A stretch of DNA of 9,175 bases from Deinococcales bacterium (GTDB lineage Bacteria; Deinococcota; Deinococci; Deinococcales; Deinococcaceae): assembly GCA_025359705.1 (NCBI GenBank), contig JANYFS010000074.1, positions 1 through 9,175 on the forward strand. The letters are read 5' to 3'. Positions 1 to 6,638 of the stretch are shown piece after piece. The notes below the pieces were generated by a model that saw only the letters and a list, made by a program, of their open reading frames with translations, was not told the origin of the DNA and ran no database searches. The translations under genes and the position numbers were made by a program. The first letter of the stretch is position 1, and every line of letters begins with the position of its first letter.

Positions 1-1
1 C

Positions 2-496
2 AAAAGTGACTCGAGCGTGCAAGGGTTTGACTCCGCAGAGTCAACTCGTCAAGACTCGTCAACACATCCTCACACGCTCAAGTCAACCTCCCCCGAGGAG
101 CAAGAGGTTGAGTTAGCCCAATTCATTGAGGAGATGCAAGATTCGGTCAAAGAGAGCATGGATGAGCTGATCAAGGATTTTCAGGAGCAGGCAGGTACGA
201 TCTGTATCAAACGGGTGGCCGAAGGAAAACTCAGCTTCTCCCAGATCACCGAATTCAAGACTAACTACGTATTGCTCAAAGTCCTGAAATTCTTGACCGA
301 GTTGGCTGAGTCACTAGCCATGCCTCTGGAGATATGGCAGAACTGCATGAGAGAAACCTACCCTACGGATGCCACTGTCAAGCAGATGGAATCTTCACCC
401 CCTACTCTGGAGAGTCTGCGCGACCTGGCCTTTAAGTTAGAGCTATACGGTTATCTCCAACAAGAGGGGGAAGTAGATACTTCCTCTGATTCCTAA
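2..496 (+). CDS. Helical acidic protein of unknown function, 5' partial
   Basis: I do not recognise this protein. The frame is open to the left edge of the window, so the true start probably lies upstream. The first possible internal start is GTG at 17 (159 residues from there), but no ribosome binding site precedes it. Numbering from that GTG, residues 1-25 are Ser/Thr-rich and probably disordered, residues 26-58 are a strongly acidic predicted helix, and residues 72-148 are predicted helices with a Pro-rich break at 127-130. The C-terminus is acidic and Ser-rich. There is no signal peptide or membrane segment. It sits directly before the fibre genes, where phages often carry tail assembly or baseplate accessory proteins, but that is position only and not homology. 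Confidence 0.7.
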   Translation, partial: KSDSSVQGFDSAESTRQDSSTHPHTLKSTSPEEQEVELAQFIEEMQDSVKESMDELIKDFQEQAGTICIKRVAEGKLSFSQITEFKTNYVLLKVLKFLTELAESLAMPLEIWQNCMRETYPTDATVKQMESSPPTLESLRDLAFKLELYGYLQQEGEVDTSSDS

Positions 497-535
497 GCAG
501 TACCCACCAAGCAGTACCCACCAAGCAGTACCCAC
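495..535. repeat. 14-bp tandem direct repeat, about three copies
   Basis: The unit AAGCAGTACCCACC occurs at 495-508 and 509-522, and a third copy at 523-535 matches the first 13 bases. The first two bases of the array are the last two of the TAA stop of the preceding gene, so the array fills the start of the spacer. A 14-bp period is not a multiple of three, so this is not a coding repeat. It could arise from slippage or act as a protein or RNA binding site. Function is unknown. Confidence 0.95.
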
Positions 536-550
536 TTGAGGGCGCACTCT

Positions 551-555
551 GAGGT
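551..555 (+). promoter_or_regulatory. Ribosome binding site for the coiled-coil fibre gene
   Basis: GAGGT lies four bases before ATG 559 (counting GAGG as the core), just after the tandem repeats. The same TGAGG-type site reappears before the holin gene, which supports the start choices of both. Confidence 0.6.
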
Positions 556-558
556 AAT

Positions 559-1953
559 ATGTCTATCCCAGCCTATCCTTATACGCTCACGCCCAACACC
601 GCCGAGAAATTGCGTGCGGTAAAGCGTGATGCAGAAAAAGCCAACATTACAAATGCGCTACTTGGGCATCACGTGATGGAATCCAGCTACGGACGCAATC
701 TCGAGAAAACCCTGACCACTGCTCTGGTTCAACGCAATGTGGCTGCTGAGTATGGTTTTGCCTCTATGTCTGAGACCCCCATCATCACTGAGGTCGTCAA
801 GGTCAATGTTCCCCGCGCTGAGGTGCAGATTTCAGGGGAGCGCTTCACGATTGAGGGGGACAACCCCGACGGCAGTCAAACCTTCGATCTGACAGGTCAA
901 TCTTATGGCTTTTACGCCATCATCCTCGAGACATGGCACGCACTCGTTGGGGCCACCACTTTGAACAAGGCTACCGAACCCGCGATCTACGCAGGGGTGA
1001 TTGACAACAAGAACAAACCCGATCAGGGGCATTTCTACCCAAGGGGGAACATAGATCGTATTGGCTCCTCAACCTTAGTCCCTGACGACAACTTTGTTTC
1101 CCTAACGGTAGTCACTCAAAAGTTTGAGCAGATCCAGTACCGCTTAAGGATGGTTCCAGATCAGAACCTCACCAGCATACCTACCCCTATCACCTTTGCT
1201 CCCGATGCCCCACCTGTGTTTTATCAAAGCGTTCCCAACAATCCTTACGTGGTCGAAGCTACCCTGCCCACTTCCCTCCTCTCGCACACAGTGGTGAGTG
1301 ATGGCAAGATGCGTGCGGTCAAACTGGCTGTGGTTGAATACACAGGTACGCTCTCGAGGCTGTACCTCACCGATGCTCGGTTTGAGTTCCCCCCACATAC
1401 CGACTTGGGTCAACCACCTATCCCCATCATCCTCAACCGTAAAGAGTATGGGGAATATATTGAGACGCGTCTCAAGAATCTCCAGAATGAACTCCTCGCC
1501 GCCGAGATCCGCCTTGACCGTCTCGAGGATGTTCAAGGGGTGGTCGAGCTAAAGATTAACGGTTCTATCGTCTGCTCCACTTTTGGCTTTGCCTCTGTGT
1601 CTAATCAGTTCATCCCCTTCTCTAACGAACTCGCAGATATTCAGCTTCTGCATGATCCGATTACTGACCCCGGACGTGTCCACAGTATCTTTAACGGACG
1701 GGTGGTGGTCAATATCAATGTGACCTTCCAACCCAGTCCATTAGGGTTTCGCTACATCGCCCTGTGGAGGAATGGACTACTCACCCCTTGGCAGGTTTCC
1801 GCCCCCGCATCCAATGTGCTGCCCAATGCTCTCAACCTCACTGCTGAGATTTCGGTATCGGCAGGGGACTATCTCGAGGTGGAGATGGCGCAGGATAGCG
1901 GTCAGACGGTCAATGTGGTAGATGCTTACTTTAGCGTGAGGCGGGTACTATGA
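559..1953 (+). CDS. Phage tail fibre/baseplate protein with coiled coil and beta-sandwich tip
   Basis: A 464-residue structural protein. Residues 75-290 look like the beta-rich body seen in many phage fibre or baseplate attachment proteins: an early strand region around 85-110, then long alternating hydrophobic/polar stretches. Residues 297-326 form a clear heptad-like coiled coil (LKNLQNELLAAEIRLDRLED), as expected for a trimeric fibre neck. Residues 327-464 resemble the C1q/TNF-like jelly-roll domain of fibre tips: a short strand with GFRYIALWRNG at about 396-406, then SAGDYLEVEMAQDSG at 434-448. There is no signal peptide. The start ATG 559 has GAGGT upstream. Its stop overlaps the next start as ATGA, so the two are probably translationally coupled. 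The family and fold are inferred from pattern, not from a search. Confidence 0.75.
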   Translation: MSIPAYPYTLTPNTAEKLRAVKRDAEKANITNALLGHHVMESSYGRNLEKTLTTALVQRNVAAEYGFASMSETPIITEVVKVNVPRAEVQISGERFTIEGDNPDGSQTFDLTGQSYGFYAIILETWHALVGATTLNKATEPAIYAGVIDNKNKPDQGHFYPRGNIDRIGSSTLVPDDNFVSLTVVTQKFEQIQYRLRMVPDQNLTSIPTPITFAPDAPPVFYQSVPNNPYVVEATLPTSLLSHTVVSDGKMRAVKLAVVEYTGTLSRLYLTDARFEFPPHTDLGQPPIPIILNRKEYGEYIETRLKNLQNELLAAEIRLDRLEDVQGVVELKINGSIVCSTFGFASVSNQFIPFSNELADIQLLHDPITDPGRVHSIFNGRVVVNINVTFQPSPLGFRYIALWRNGLLTPWQVSAPASNVLPNALNLTAEISVSAGDYLEVEMAQDSGQTVNVVDAYFSVRRVL

Positions 1954-3833
1954 ATGTATATAACACTGTTCTGATGGAGTTTGAGGAGTTTATCTCCCTT
2001 GCCGAACTTACGGATACCGACATTGCCAAGTTGCGTGGCCCCTCTTTCAAGCTCCCCGCACGTACTTTCGCCTCATGGTGTCGCTTCGCTCGAGGGGTCA
2101 TTGGTGAGGTCAGGCAGATTCAGGTCAGGCGAATCTTCTTTGAACCTGCTGCGCCCTCCATCATCATCAAATCAGGGGACTTCACGACCAATACGGTTAC
2201 GGGATTTATCAACACCCTAGTGTTTCAAACGGACTCGATCAATGTGGTTGGCCCCATTGCCTACTACACCCCACACCTCACAGTAAGGACGTTGAGTGGG
2301 AACCCTACAGGGAGCGCAAAGACACTGGTCTTCCCAAACAATTCCCTGTCCTTCAATACGGCGGGGGATGTTGCAACGATTACCTTCCCCAGTGGTGGAG
2401 GGGGCGGTGGTGGAGGGACATCCAACCCTGAGTTTCAGTGGTCACTCTCTTCTCCTGTAGGGGAAACCCCTGTAGTGATCAATATTGCGAGTGGTAGGGC
2501 AATCGTTGACCCAAGGGGGGATCATCTTGATTACTACCCCGGTACTCTTCGCCCCATTGCCGCCTCGATCCGCACCTTCACCGCTGACGGAACCTATTGC
2601 GTTGTCGTGGATACCGCAGACCTGTCGGCGGAGCAGTATTACGAAGCGTCGGGTGTCCTCCGAGCTGATCCCAATTTAGATGATCTGACCCCTGAGTGGC
2701 CCGATTACGGAACAAGGCATATTCAATGGTGGAAACGCCTCGAGCGAGTCCCTATTTGGATTCTCAAGGTTGAGACCATATCGGGCATAACCACCGTGAC
2801 CCAAATCAGGGATCTGCGTCCAACGGGATCTGAGCCTTTTTTGCGTTTCTTTCTTACTCACCAAGGGGAGGCAGTTCAGAACCTACAGACCCTCAGTACG
2901 GAACTTGCGAACAGTGTATATACTCTGACCCAGAGTCCTCAATGGCGTGGTGAATGGTCAAGTGTAAAAACCTTTAAATATGATGATCTGACATGGTATG
3001 GCGGTGTGTTCTATCGAGCCAAGGGAGTCAGCACCAACCAAGCCCCTCCCAACCCTACCTATTGGGATGTGTATTCGGCGGGGAGTGGTACTGCACCCAG
3101 TGTGGCAGTAATTAACAATTACAGCAATGTAGTGACCTACGGCCTACACGAGACTGTGGTAGATCCGTCCACACTTAGACAATCCCGATCATTGCTGAAC
3201 CCCAACACAGGCAATGCCCTCTCTTCAACAGGAGCATGGCAGGACATCAGTCAAGACGGAATATTGATCAAAACTGTGGACAACGCAACCAACGGGGCAA
3301 TCAAAACCCTCGAGCTTCCAAACGGTACACTCTCAATTGCTGGAACTGTGGCAACATACACCCCTACTACGTCAGGCGGAGGAGCGAGTTTAACCGTCGA
3401 AGAGGTTGATGGTGCGCCCACAGGGGTAGCTACTACGTTGAGATTCCCCAATGGGACGCTGACCAACTCGAGCGGGGTATTCACCTATACCCCCTCGAGT
3501 GCGGTAGTACAGTCTGAATTTACTTTAGGTTTTGGCGGTGTCCCTACCGCCAGTCAAGTGGACTTTCTGCCAATGGTAAGGGCGGGGAACATAGCGACAA
3601 CCGGTCATGTCGCAATATCCGAAGTGGCTGCTACTGCTAGCACTACCTACAACATCCGCAAAAATGGCACGGTAGTTGGTACTGCTGTCTGGGGTGCATC
3701 TGCAACGACTGGCACAGCTACGCTATCCAGTACAACAAGCCACACAGCAGGCGATAAATACACCTTGACTGCACCTGCGACACCCGACACCACCCATTCA
3801 AATATCAGGGTGACATTTTTGGTCACAAACTGA
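1950..3833 (+). CDS. Modular phage tail fibre protein with shaft repeats and CBM-like insert
   Basis: A 627-residue protein built of modules. Residues 1-65 are a helical/hydrophobic N-terminus, perhaps for attachment. Shaft-type repeats of about 38 residues with an NG/NN-T/S-L core occur at 71-109, 110-148, 438-474 and 480-517; units resembling VEEVDGAPTG...FPNGTL are common in phage fibres. A Gly run at 149-156 is a flexible linker. Residues 180-292 resemble a recurrent fibre domain ending in VPIWILKVETISG and IRDLRP. Residues 329-378 have the spaced aromatics of a chitin-binding-like module (W332, W336, Y350, Y355, W372). Residues 518-627 match a frequent fibre-tip beta-sandwich with STTYNIRKNGTVVGT (564-578) and LTAPATPD (606-613). 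The start overlaps the previous stop (ATGA) and has GAGG at 1938-1941. The stop overlaps the next start as TGATG. This probably acts in host-receptor binding. Confidence 0.82.
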   Translation: MNVYNTVLMEFEEFISLAELTDTDIAKLRGPSFKLPARTFASWCRFARGVIGEVRQIQVRRIFFEPAAPSIIIKSGDFTTNTVTGFINTLVFQTDSINVVGPIAYYTPHLTVRTLSGNPTGSAKTLVFPNNSLSFNTAGDVATITFPSGGGGGGGGTSNPEFQWSLSSPVGETPVVINIASGRAIVDPRGDHLDYYPGTLRPIAASIRTFTADGTYCVVVDTADLSAEQYYEASGVLRADPNLDDLTPEWPDYGTRHIQWWKRLERVPIWILKVETISGITTVTQIRDLRPTGSEPFLRFFLTHQGEAVQNLQTLSTELANSVYTLTQSPQWRGEWSSVKTFKYDDLTWYGGVFYRAKGVSTNQAPPNPTYWDVYSAGSGTAPSVAVINNYSNVVTYGLHETVVDPSTLRQSRSLLNPNTGNALSSTGAWQDISQDGILIKTVDNATNGAIKTLELPNGTLSIAGTVATYTPTTSGGGASLTVEEVDGAPTGVATTLRFPNGTLTNSSGVFTYTPSSAVVQSEFTLGFGGVPTASQVDFLPMVRAGNIATTGHVAISEVAATASTTYNIRKNGTVVGTAVWGASATTGTATLSSTTSHTAGDKYTLTAPATPDTTHSNIRVTFLVTN

Positions 3834-4579
3834 TGCGTGGCTCGAGTTCATTCCCTCGAGCGGCAGCGGGGCCGCCCCCAAGTGGTGAGACTGGGTATAC
3901 CAGTCCGGGTGGCTCGATATTTAAATTGCAAGCCAATTTAACTACTGGAGTTTCTGTTGGTGGGGACATAGCAACGATCTTAGACAGGTCTGGCAACGCT
4001 ACGGACGCGACAGTTGTCTCTGCTAATGCTACCTATCAGCTCGTCTCTGGTAAACCAGTGATCCGCTTCAACGGCAACAGCTATAATGTGCCGTTCTCTT
4101 TTACCAATAAGCCCGCAAATTGGACAATCATAGCAGTCGCTTCGTTCGCAACTATAGCCAGTTCTCAGTTCATTTGTGGTTCAATTGATGGTAGTGGATC
4201 AACCGCTAGAGCGTGGGGCGTTGTGGGCAATGTAGGCGCAGCATTAAGCTATCAGTTTGGTGACGATTCTACATATAGCTACGCTGTCGGTACGAACCCT
4301 GTCATAACCGCAAATGTACGCTCACGATTAGCGATTAGGTATATAGACGGCAATGTGGGCGCAACCTTAAATCAAAATGGGTCAGCCGTAGCCTACGGTG
4401 TGTCTGGTAGTGCGGTACATAGCACAGGCACAGAACAGCCATTTTCGATTGGTAGGGCGGGTGCATATACTGGCGGTTTCTTTACTGGAGATCTTTACTA
4501 TCTACAAATCTGGCCTCGAGCGCTCACCGACTCTGAACTTGCGGCGGTGGAATCCACCCTGATCAGTGCGGGATTCTAA
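3833..4579 (+). CDS. LamG/concanavalin A-like lectin-fold phage protein
   Basis: A 248-residue protein. After a short low-complexity N-terminus (residues 1-27, Gly/Pro/Ser-rich), residues 30-245 follow the LamG-3 type jelly-roll pattern: ILDRSGNATDAT at 49-60, GKPVIRFNG at 73-81, a central strand region around 97-170, and the signature end FSIGRAGAYTGGFFTGDLYY followed by WPRALTDSELAAVESTL at 204-243. Such domains bind sugars or serve as receptor-binding heads. Its ATG overlaps the preceding stop (TGATG) and there is no separate ribosome binding site, so translation is probably coupled to the upstream fibre gene. Two CTCGAG sites lie within its first 30 bases. It is likely part of, or attached to, the host-recognition apparatus; a free sugar-binding accessory protein is the alternative. 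Confidence 0.75.
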   Translation: MRGSSSFPRAAAGPPPSGETGYTSPGGSIFKLQANLTTGVSVGGDIATILDRSGNATDATVVSANATYQLVSGKPVIRFNGNSYNVPFSFTNKPANWTIIAVASFATIASSQFICGSIDGSGSTARAWGVVGNVGAALSYQFGDDSTYSYAVGTNPVITANVRSRLAIRYIDGNVGATLNQNGSAVAYGVSGSAVHSTGTEQPFSIGRAGAYTGGFFTGDLYYLQIWPRALTDSELAAVESTLISAGF

Positions 4580-4580
4580 G

Positions 4581-5213
4581 GTGTTCTCTTTCGTTGTCAC
4601 CACTCATCAAGGGGACGTTCACCTCGCCCTGCGTACCCTTGAGGGGCTGGCCCACTTCCACCCTACTGCTCCGAGAATAGTGATAACCGATGGGCGAATT
4701 GATACCAGTAGCCTAAAGAAACTTGGGGAATACACGGACATGGATATGCTCGTTGAGGGGGGCGAGCTGACCGCCCCCTCTCTCGGTACAGCATGGCTCG
4801 AGCGCCTATTGAAGACCATGCAATACCGCACCCTATCCCCATTTGTTTTTAAGATTGACCCAGACACCTTACTCACCAGAGCCTTTCAAGACCCACCCGA
4901 TACCGACTTCCTCTCCGTCCCCGGTGATGGAGGGGGTGCTTATGGGCTATCCCGCAGAGCTGTAAATATGATCCTCGAGAGTGAGGTCTTATCCAAACTG
5001 ACCAGCCGTAACTACCGTTACCAGCGTAGGGATGGAAGGTACGCGGTCTTGGAGGATATTCAGCTCAGGGACGCGGTTCGGATCGTGGGTTTAAGGCGGC
5101 TCGAGTGGAAGGAATTTGGAGGGCTTCGCTGGCCCACACCTTACACCGCGCAGGAGATCAGTGAGGTGGGTCAGAGGTGGCCCATTTTGCATCCCGTATT
5201 GGATCTGGGGTAA
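4581..5213 (+). CDS. Putative GT-A-fold glycosyltransferase
   Basis: About 210 residues from GTG 4581, which has GGGA at 4570-4573 and gives a protein beginning with a typical glycosyltransferase first strand (FSFVVTTHQGDV). GTG 4566, five codons upstream, is the alternative start and would overlap the lectin gene by 14 bases. Numbering from 4581, the hallmark is a DxD-type motif, FVFKIDPDT, with D93 and D95, which in GT-A enzymes bind the metal and nucleotide sugar. A GGGAYGLSR segment at 117-125 resembles the acceptor-side loop of GT31/32-like enzymes. LEDIQL at 157-162, carrying E158 and D159, resembles their ED motif near the catalytic base. A late His-Pro pair is at 204-205. There is no membrane segment or signal peptide, so it is probably cytoplasmic. 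Donor and acceptor are unknown. Its place among fibre genes suggests the substrate is a virion fibre or the host surface polysaccharide. Confidence 0.7.
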   Translation: MFSFVVTTHQGDVHLALRTLEGLAHFHPTAPRIVITDGRIDTSSLKKLGEYTDMDMLVEGGELTAPSLGTAWLERLLKTMQYRTLSPFVFKIDPDTLLTRAFQDPPDTDFLSVPGDGGGAYGLSRRAVNMILESEVLSKLTSRNYRYQRRDGRYAVLEDIQLRDAVRIVGLRRLEWKEFGGLRWPTPYTAQEISEVGQRWPILHPVLDLG

Positions 5214-5250
5214 GAGTAGGACGTATCCACCCAACCTCCTAACCTGAGTC

Positions 5251-5751
5251 ATGACAGCGAAACTCGACTCACATAATTTAGGGGCCATTCAGGTCGTAAT
5301 CATGGCTCAGGTAACAGGAACCGACGACCTTGTACCGATTCAGGTAAACGAAGCAGGGCAGCTCATCACCTCTGGAACGGGTGGTGGTAGTGGTGGTGGC
5401 GGCGGCATCACTCCGATCACGCGCCTCGAGTACCGCAACACCATGCTGGGAAGCGCTTCTCAGAGTGTAAAAAATAGCGCAACTGCACTCTATGCTTACA
5501 ACATCATCAATTTGGACGACACGCCTGTTTTCGTGAAGTTCTACAACAAGTCCAGTGCTGCCGTGGTCGCCAGTGACGTACCCATTATGACTCTCGCAAT
5601 TCCTGCCCTATCCACGACCAATGAATCCTTTACGGGAACTGCGCTTAGGATTTTCTCCAGTGGAATGCAGGTTTTGTGTGTCACTGGAATTAGCGATACC
5701 GATGAAACCTCTCCCTCCGCACAGGTTGTGCTGGAAGCAACCTATGTCTAG
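5251..5751 (+). CDS. Small beta-rich phage structural protein with poly-Gly linker
   Basis: A 166-residue protein. Residues 1-40 hold a short strand-rich segment (LVPIQVNEAGQLI at 27-39). Residues 42-52 are a nearly pure Gly/Ser linker. Residues 58-166 form a beta-rich domain of a type often found beside phage tail genes: an ATALYAYNIINLDDTPVFVK segment near 78-97, a central VPIMTLAIPALSTTNESF, and a final strand ending VVLEATYV. It has no membrane segment or signal. ATG 5251 lacks a strong ribosome binding site. ATG 5302 (residue 18) is a weaker alternative with AGGT upstream. It overlaps the next gene by eight bases. Likely a virion decoration or fibre accessory protein; function is inferred from context only. 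Confidence 0.72.
   Translation: MTAKLDSHNLGAIQVVIMAQVTGTDDLVPIQVNEAGQLITSGTGGGSGGGGGITPITRLEYRNTMLGSASQSVKNSATALYAYNIINLDDTPVFVKFYNKSSAAVVASDVPIMTLAIPALSTTNESFTGTALRIFSSGMQVLCVTGISDTDETSPSAQVVLEATYV
5733..5737 (+). promoter_or_regulatory. Ribosome binding site deciding the start at 5744
   Basis: GGAAG stands six bases before ATG 5744. The reading frame is open further upstream to an ATG at 5621, but that upstream part overlaps the preceding gene, is rich in Cys/Pro/Arg unlike the rest, and has no comparable site. The start at 5744 is therefore preferred. Confidence 0.6.
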
Positions 5752-6148
5752 CACCGCTTCTTTGGTTTCCTTCGCAACTGCTGTAAACCAAGAGTCTCAG
5801 ATTTCTCAACTTGGCAGTATTTCCTATGCCGTTCAGCTCTCGGCAACGGAGACTACAGCAGCCACGATTGCGGCGAAACTCGAGGAAATGCGGCTTCTGC
5901 TTGTATATCCGCACAATACCTATTACACCGAAGGACTTTCTGTCACCCCAGATGACACAGACGACCTCTCTGTCTTTTACTCGGCCCTCAGTGTCAATTT
6001 TGACGGGAACGTTAAATTGCAGTTGCAGGACAATACGGGGTCGAGTTTTATTACCGTTTACTTACGCGCTGGGGTCATCTACCCATTCAAGGTTCGTAAA
6101 GTCTTTGCCACTGATACGACCGCCACAGGCATTACCGTATGGCGCTGA
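5744..6148 (+). CDS. Small beta-rich phage structural protein
   Basis: A 134-residue protein starting at ATG 5744, inside the last eight bases of the previous gene (ATGTCTAG). Residues 8-55 are mixed, with a probable helix around 39-51 (ATIAAKLEEMRLL). From about residue 60 on it is beta-rich (YYTEGLSVTPDDTDDLSVFY). It ends in YPFKVRKVFATDTTATGITVW, a pattern common in small phage proteins encoded near tail genes, where an ATGTTATG-like segment closes the domain. There is no signal or membrane segment. It overlaps the following gene by ten bases, continuing the coupled operon. It is probably a virion decoration or fibre accessory protein; no enzymatic motif is visible. Confidence 0.72.
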   Translation: MSSTASLVSFATAVNQESQISQLGSISYAVQLSATETTAATIAAKLEEMRLLLVYPHNTYYTEGLSVTPDDTDDLSVFYSALSVNFDGNVKLQLQDNTGSSFITVYLRAGVIYPFKVRKVFATDTTATGITVWR

Positions 6149-6408
6149 CCACTGACCCTATTGACATAAACCTTATGTTGTCCACAGTTGGGATAGCTGG
6201 AGCGCCGCCAGAAACGACTATTTTAAGTACATCGGTTGCTGATCCAGCACAAGGACTTAATGCCGCACGCCTCGGCTTCAGTGGAGACTACGCGGTATTA
6301 ACCACAATGTCGGATAGTGCTGGCCTTGGTGGAAACACTTATGTGTTTCCACTGTGGCTACGTAGTGACACCCCAGACGTAGTTGTTAGCGTGCTTGTGA
6401 CCGACTAA
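6139..6408 (+). CDS. Small phage protein, probably prematurely ended by a frameshift
   Basis: An 89-residue frame from ATG 6139, with AGG at 6127-6129, overlapping the previous gene by ten bases. Residues 1-45 are mixed and residues 46-89 beta-rich (TYVFPLWLRSD near 67-77, then VVVSVLVTD). I do not recognise the family. The end looks abrupt: immediately beyond the TAA stop at 6406-6408, the frame one base later (skipping T6406) carries a coding-looking continuation to 6565. The full protein may be about 141 residues. A perfect 10-bp hairpin lies inside the gene at 6329-6352. If no frameshift occurs, this is simply a short protein of unknown function. Confidence 0.65.
   Translation: MALTTDPIDINLMLSTVGIAGAPPETTILSTSVADPAQGLNAARLGFSGDYAVLTTMSDSAGLGGNTYVFPLWLRSDTPDVVVSVLVTD
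6329..6352. repeat. Perfect 10-bp inverted repeat, 4-base loop
   Basis: GTGGAAACAC at 6329-6338 is the exact reverse complement of 6343-6352, with loop TTAT. It would form a compact RNA hairpin within the coding region, about 54 bases before the stop at 6406. No T-run follows, so it is not a standard intrinsic terminator. Confidence 0.9.
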
Positions 6409-6565
6409 CCCTTGGATTGGGGCTTATCGCAACTATTCGTATGTAACCCAAGAAGACCTCACAGTGTCTTGGGTGTCTTTACACACTCGAGCCTTAAGCA
6501 ACACTGAGGTTGCCGAGAACGCCGCTGTTATTGCGCTTCGCCCACCCGCCACTGTCACCCATTAG
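6401..6565 (+). pseudogene. Out-of-frame continuation with LamG-like C-terminal signature
   Basis: This frame is open from just after a TGA at 6398-6400 to a TAG at 6563-6565 and encodes 54 residues with no good start codon. Its content looks like real protein rather than chance: WIGAYRNYSYVTQEDL, then TVSWVSLHTRAL and SNTEVAENAAVIA. The last part resembles the end of the lectin-fold protein encoded at 3833-4579, comparing TRALSNTEVAENA here with PRALTDSELAAVE there. Reading GAC at 6403-6405, skipping T6406 and continuing at AAC 6407 would join it to the preceding gene. A sequencing indel, a real frameshift mutation or, less likely, programmed frameshifting could explain it. GTG 6464 could start a 33-residue peptide, but that seems unlikely. 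Confidence 0.5.
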
Positions 6566-6599
6566 ATGTCGTAACCACCCACCCCTTTAGGTTGGGGCT

Positions 6600-6638
6600 A
6601 TGAAGAACCCCATCTTGCTCGAGGCGATTTATGTCTAG
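6600..6638 (+). other. 12-codon mini-frame overlapping the spike start
   Basis: ATG 6600 opens MKNPILLEAIYV, which ends in a TAG embedded in the next gene's start (ATGTCTAG). It is preceded by GGGG at 6594-6597. The end LEAIYV echoes LEATYV, the last residues of the protein encoded at 5251-5751, whose stop overlaps its neighbour in the same way. It may be a translational coupling leader, a relic of a lost upstream gene's last strand, or chance. The rest of the 6566-6630 spacer shows no recognisable promoter or terminator. Confidence 0.25.
6621..6624 (+). promoter_or_regulatory. Ribosome binding site for the spike gene
   Basis: GAGG lies six bases before ATG 6631. Its first three bases are the end of a CTCGAG copy at 6618-6623, so here the iterated palindrome doubles as part of the translation signal. 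Confidence 0.6.

Noticed and set aside
29..42. 5-bp hairpin GACTC/GAGTC in the first gene
   Set aside because: It is too short to separate from chance.
1144..1536. 130-codon open frame on the - strand
   Set aside because: It lies wholly within the coiled-coil fibre gene, has no ribosome binding site, and shows no recognisable protein pattern; it is a shadow of the + strand gene.
5621..5743. Upstream extension of the gene starting at 5744
   Set aside because: The added residues overlap the preceding gene, are compositionally unlike the rest, and lack a ribosome binding site, whereas GGAAG stands before 5744.
6161..6166. TTGACA resembling a -35 promoter box
   Set aside because: No -10-like hexamer is found 16-18 bases downstream, and it lies inside a coding region.
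6583..6614. CCCC/GGGG short inverted repeats before the spike gene
   Set aside because: Stems are only four or five bases and no T-run follows, so neither a terminator nor a riboswitch can be supported.
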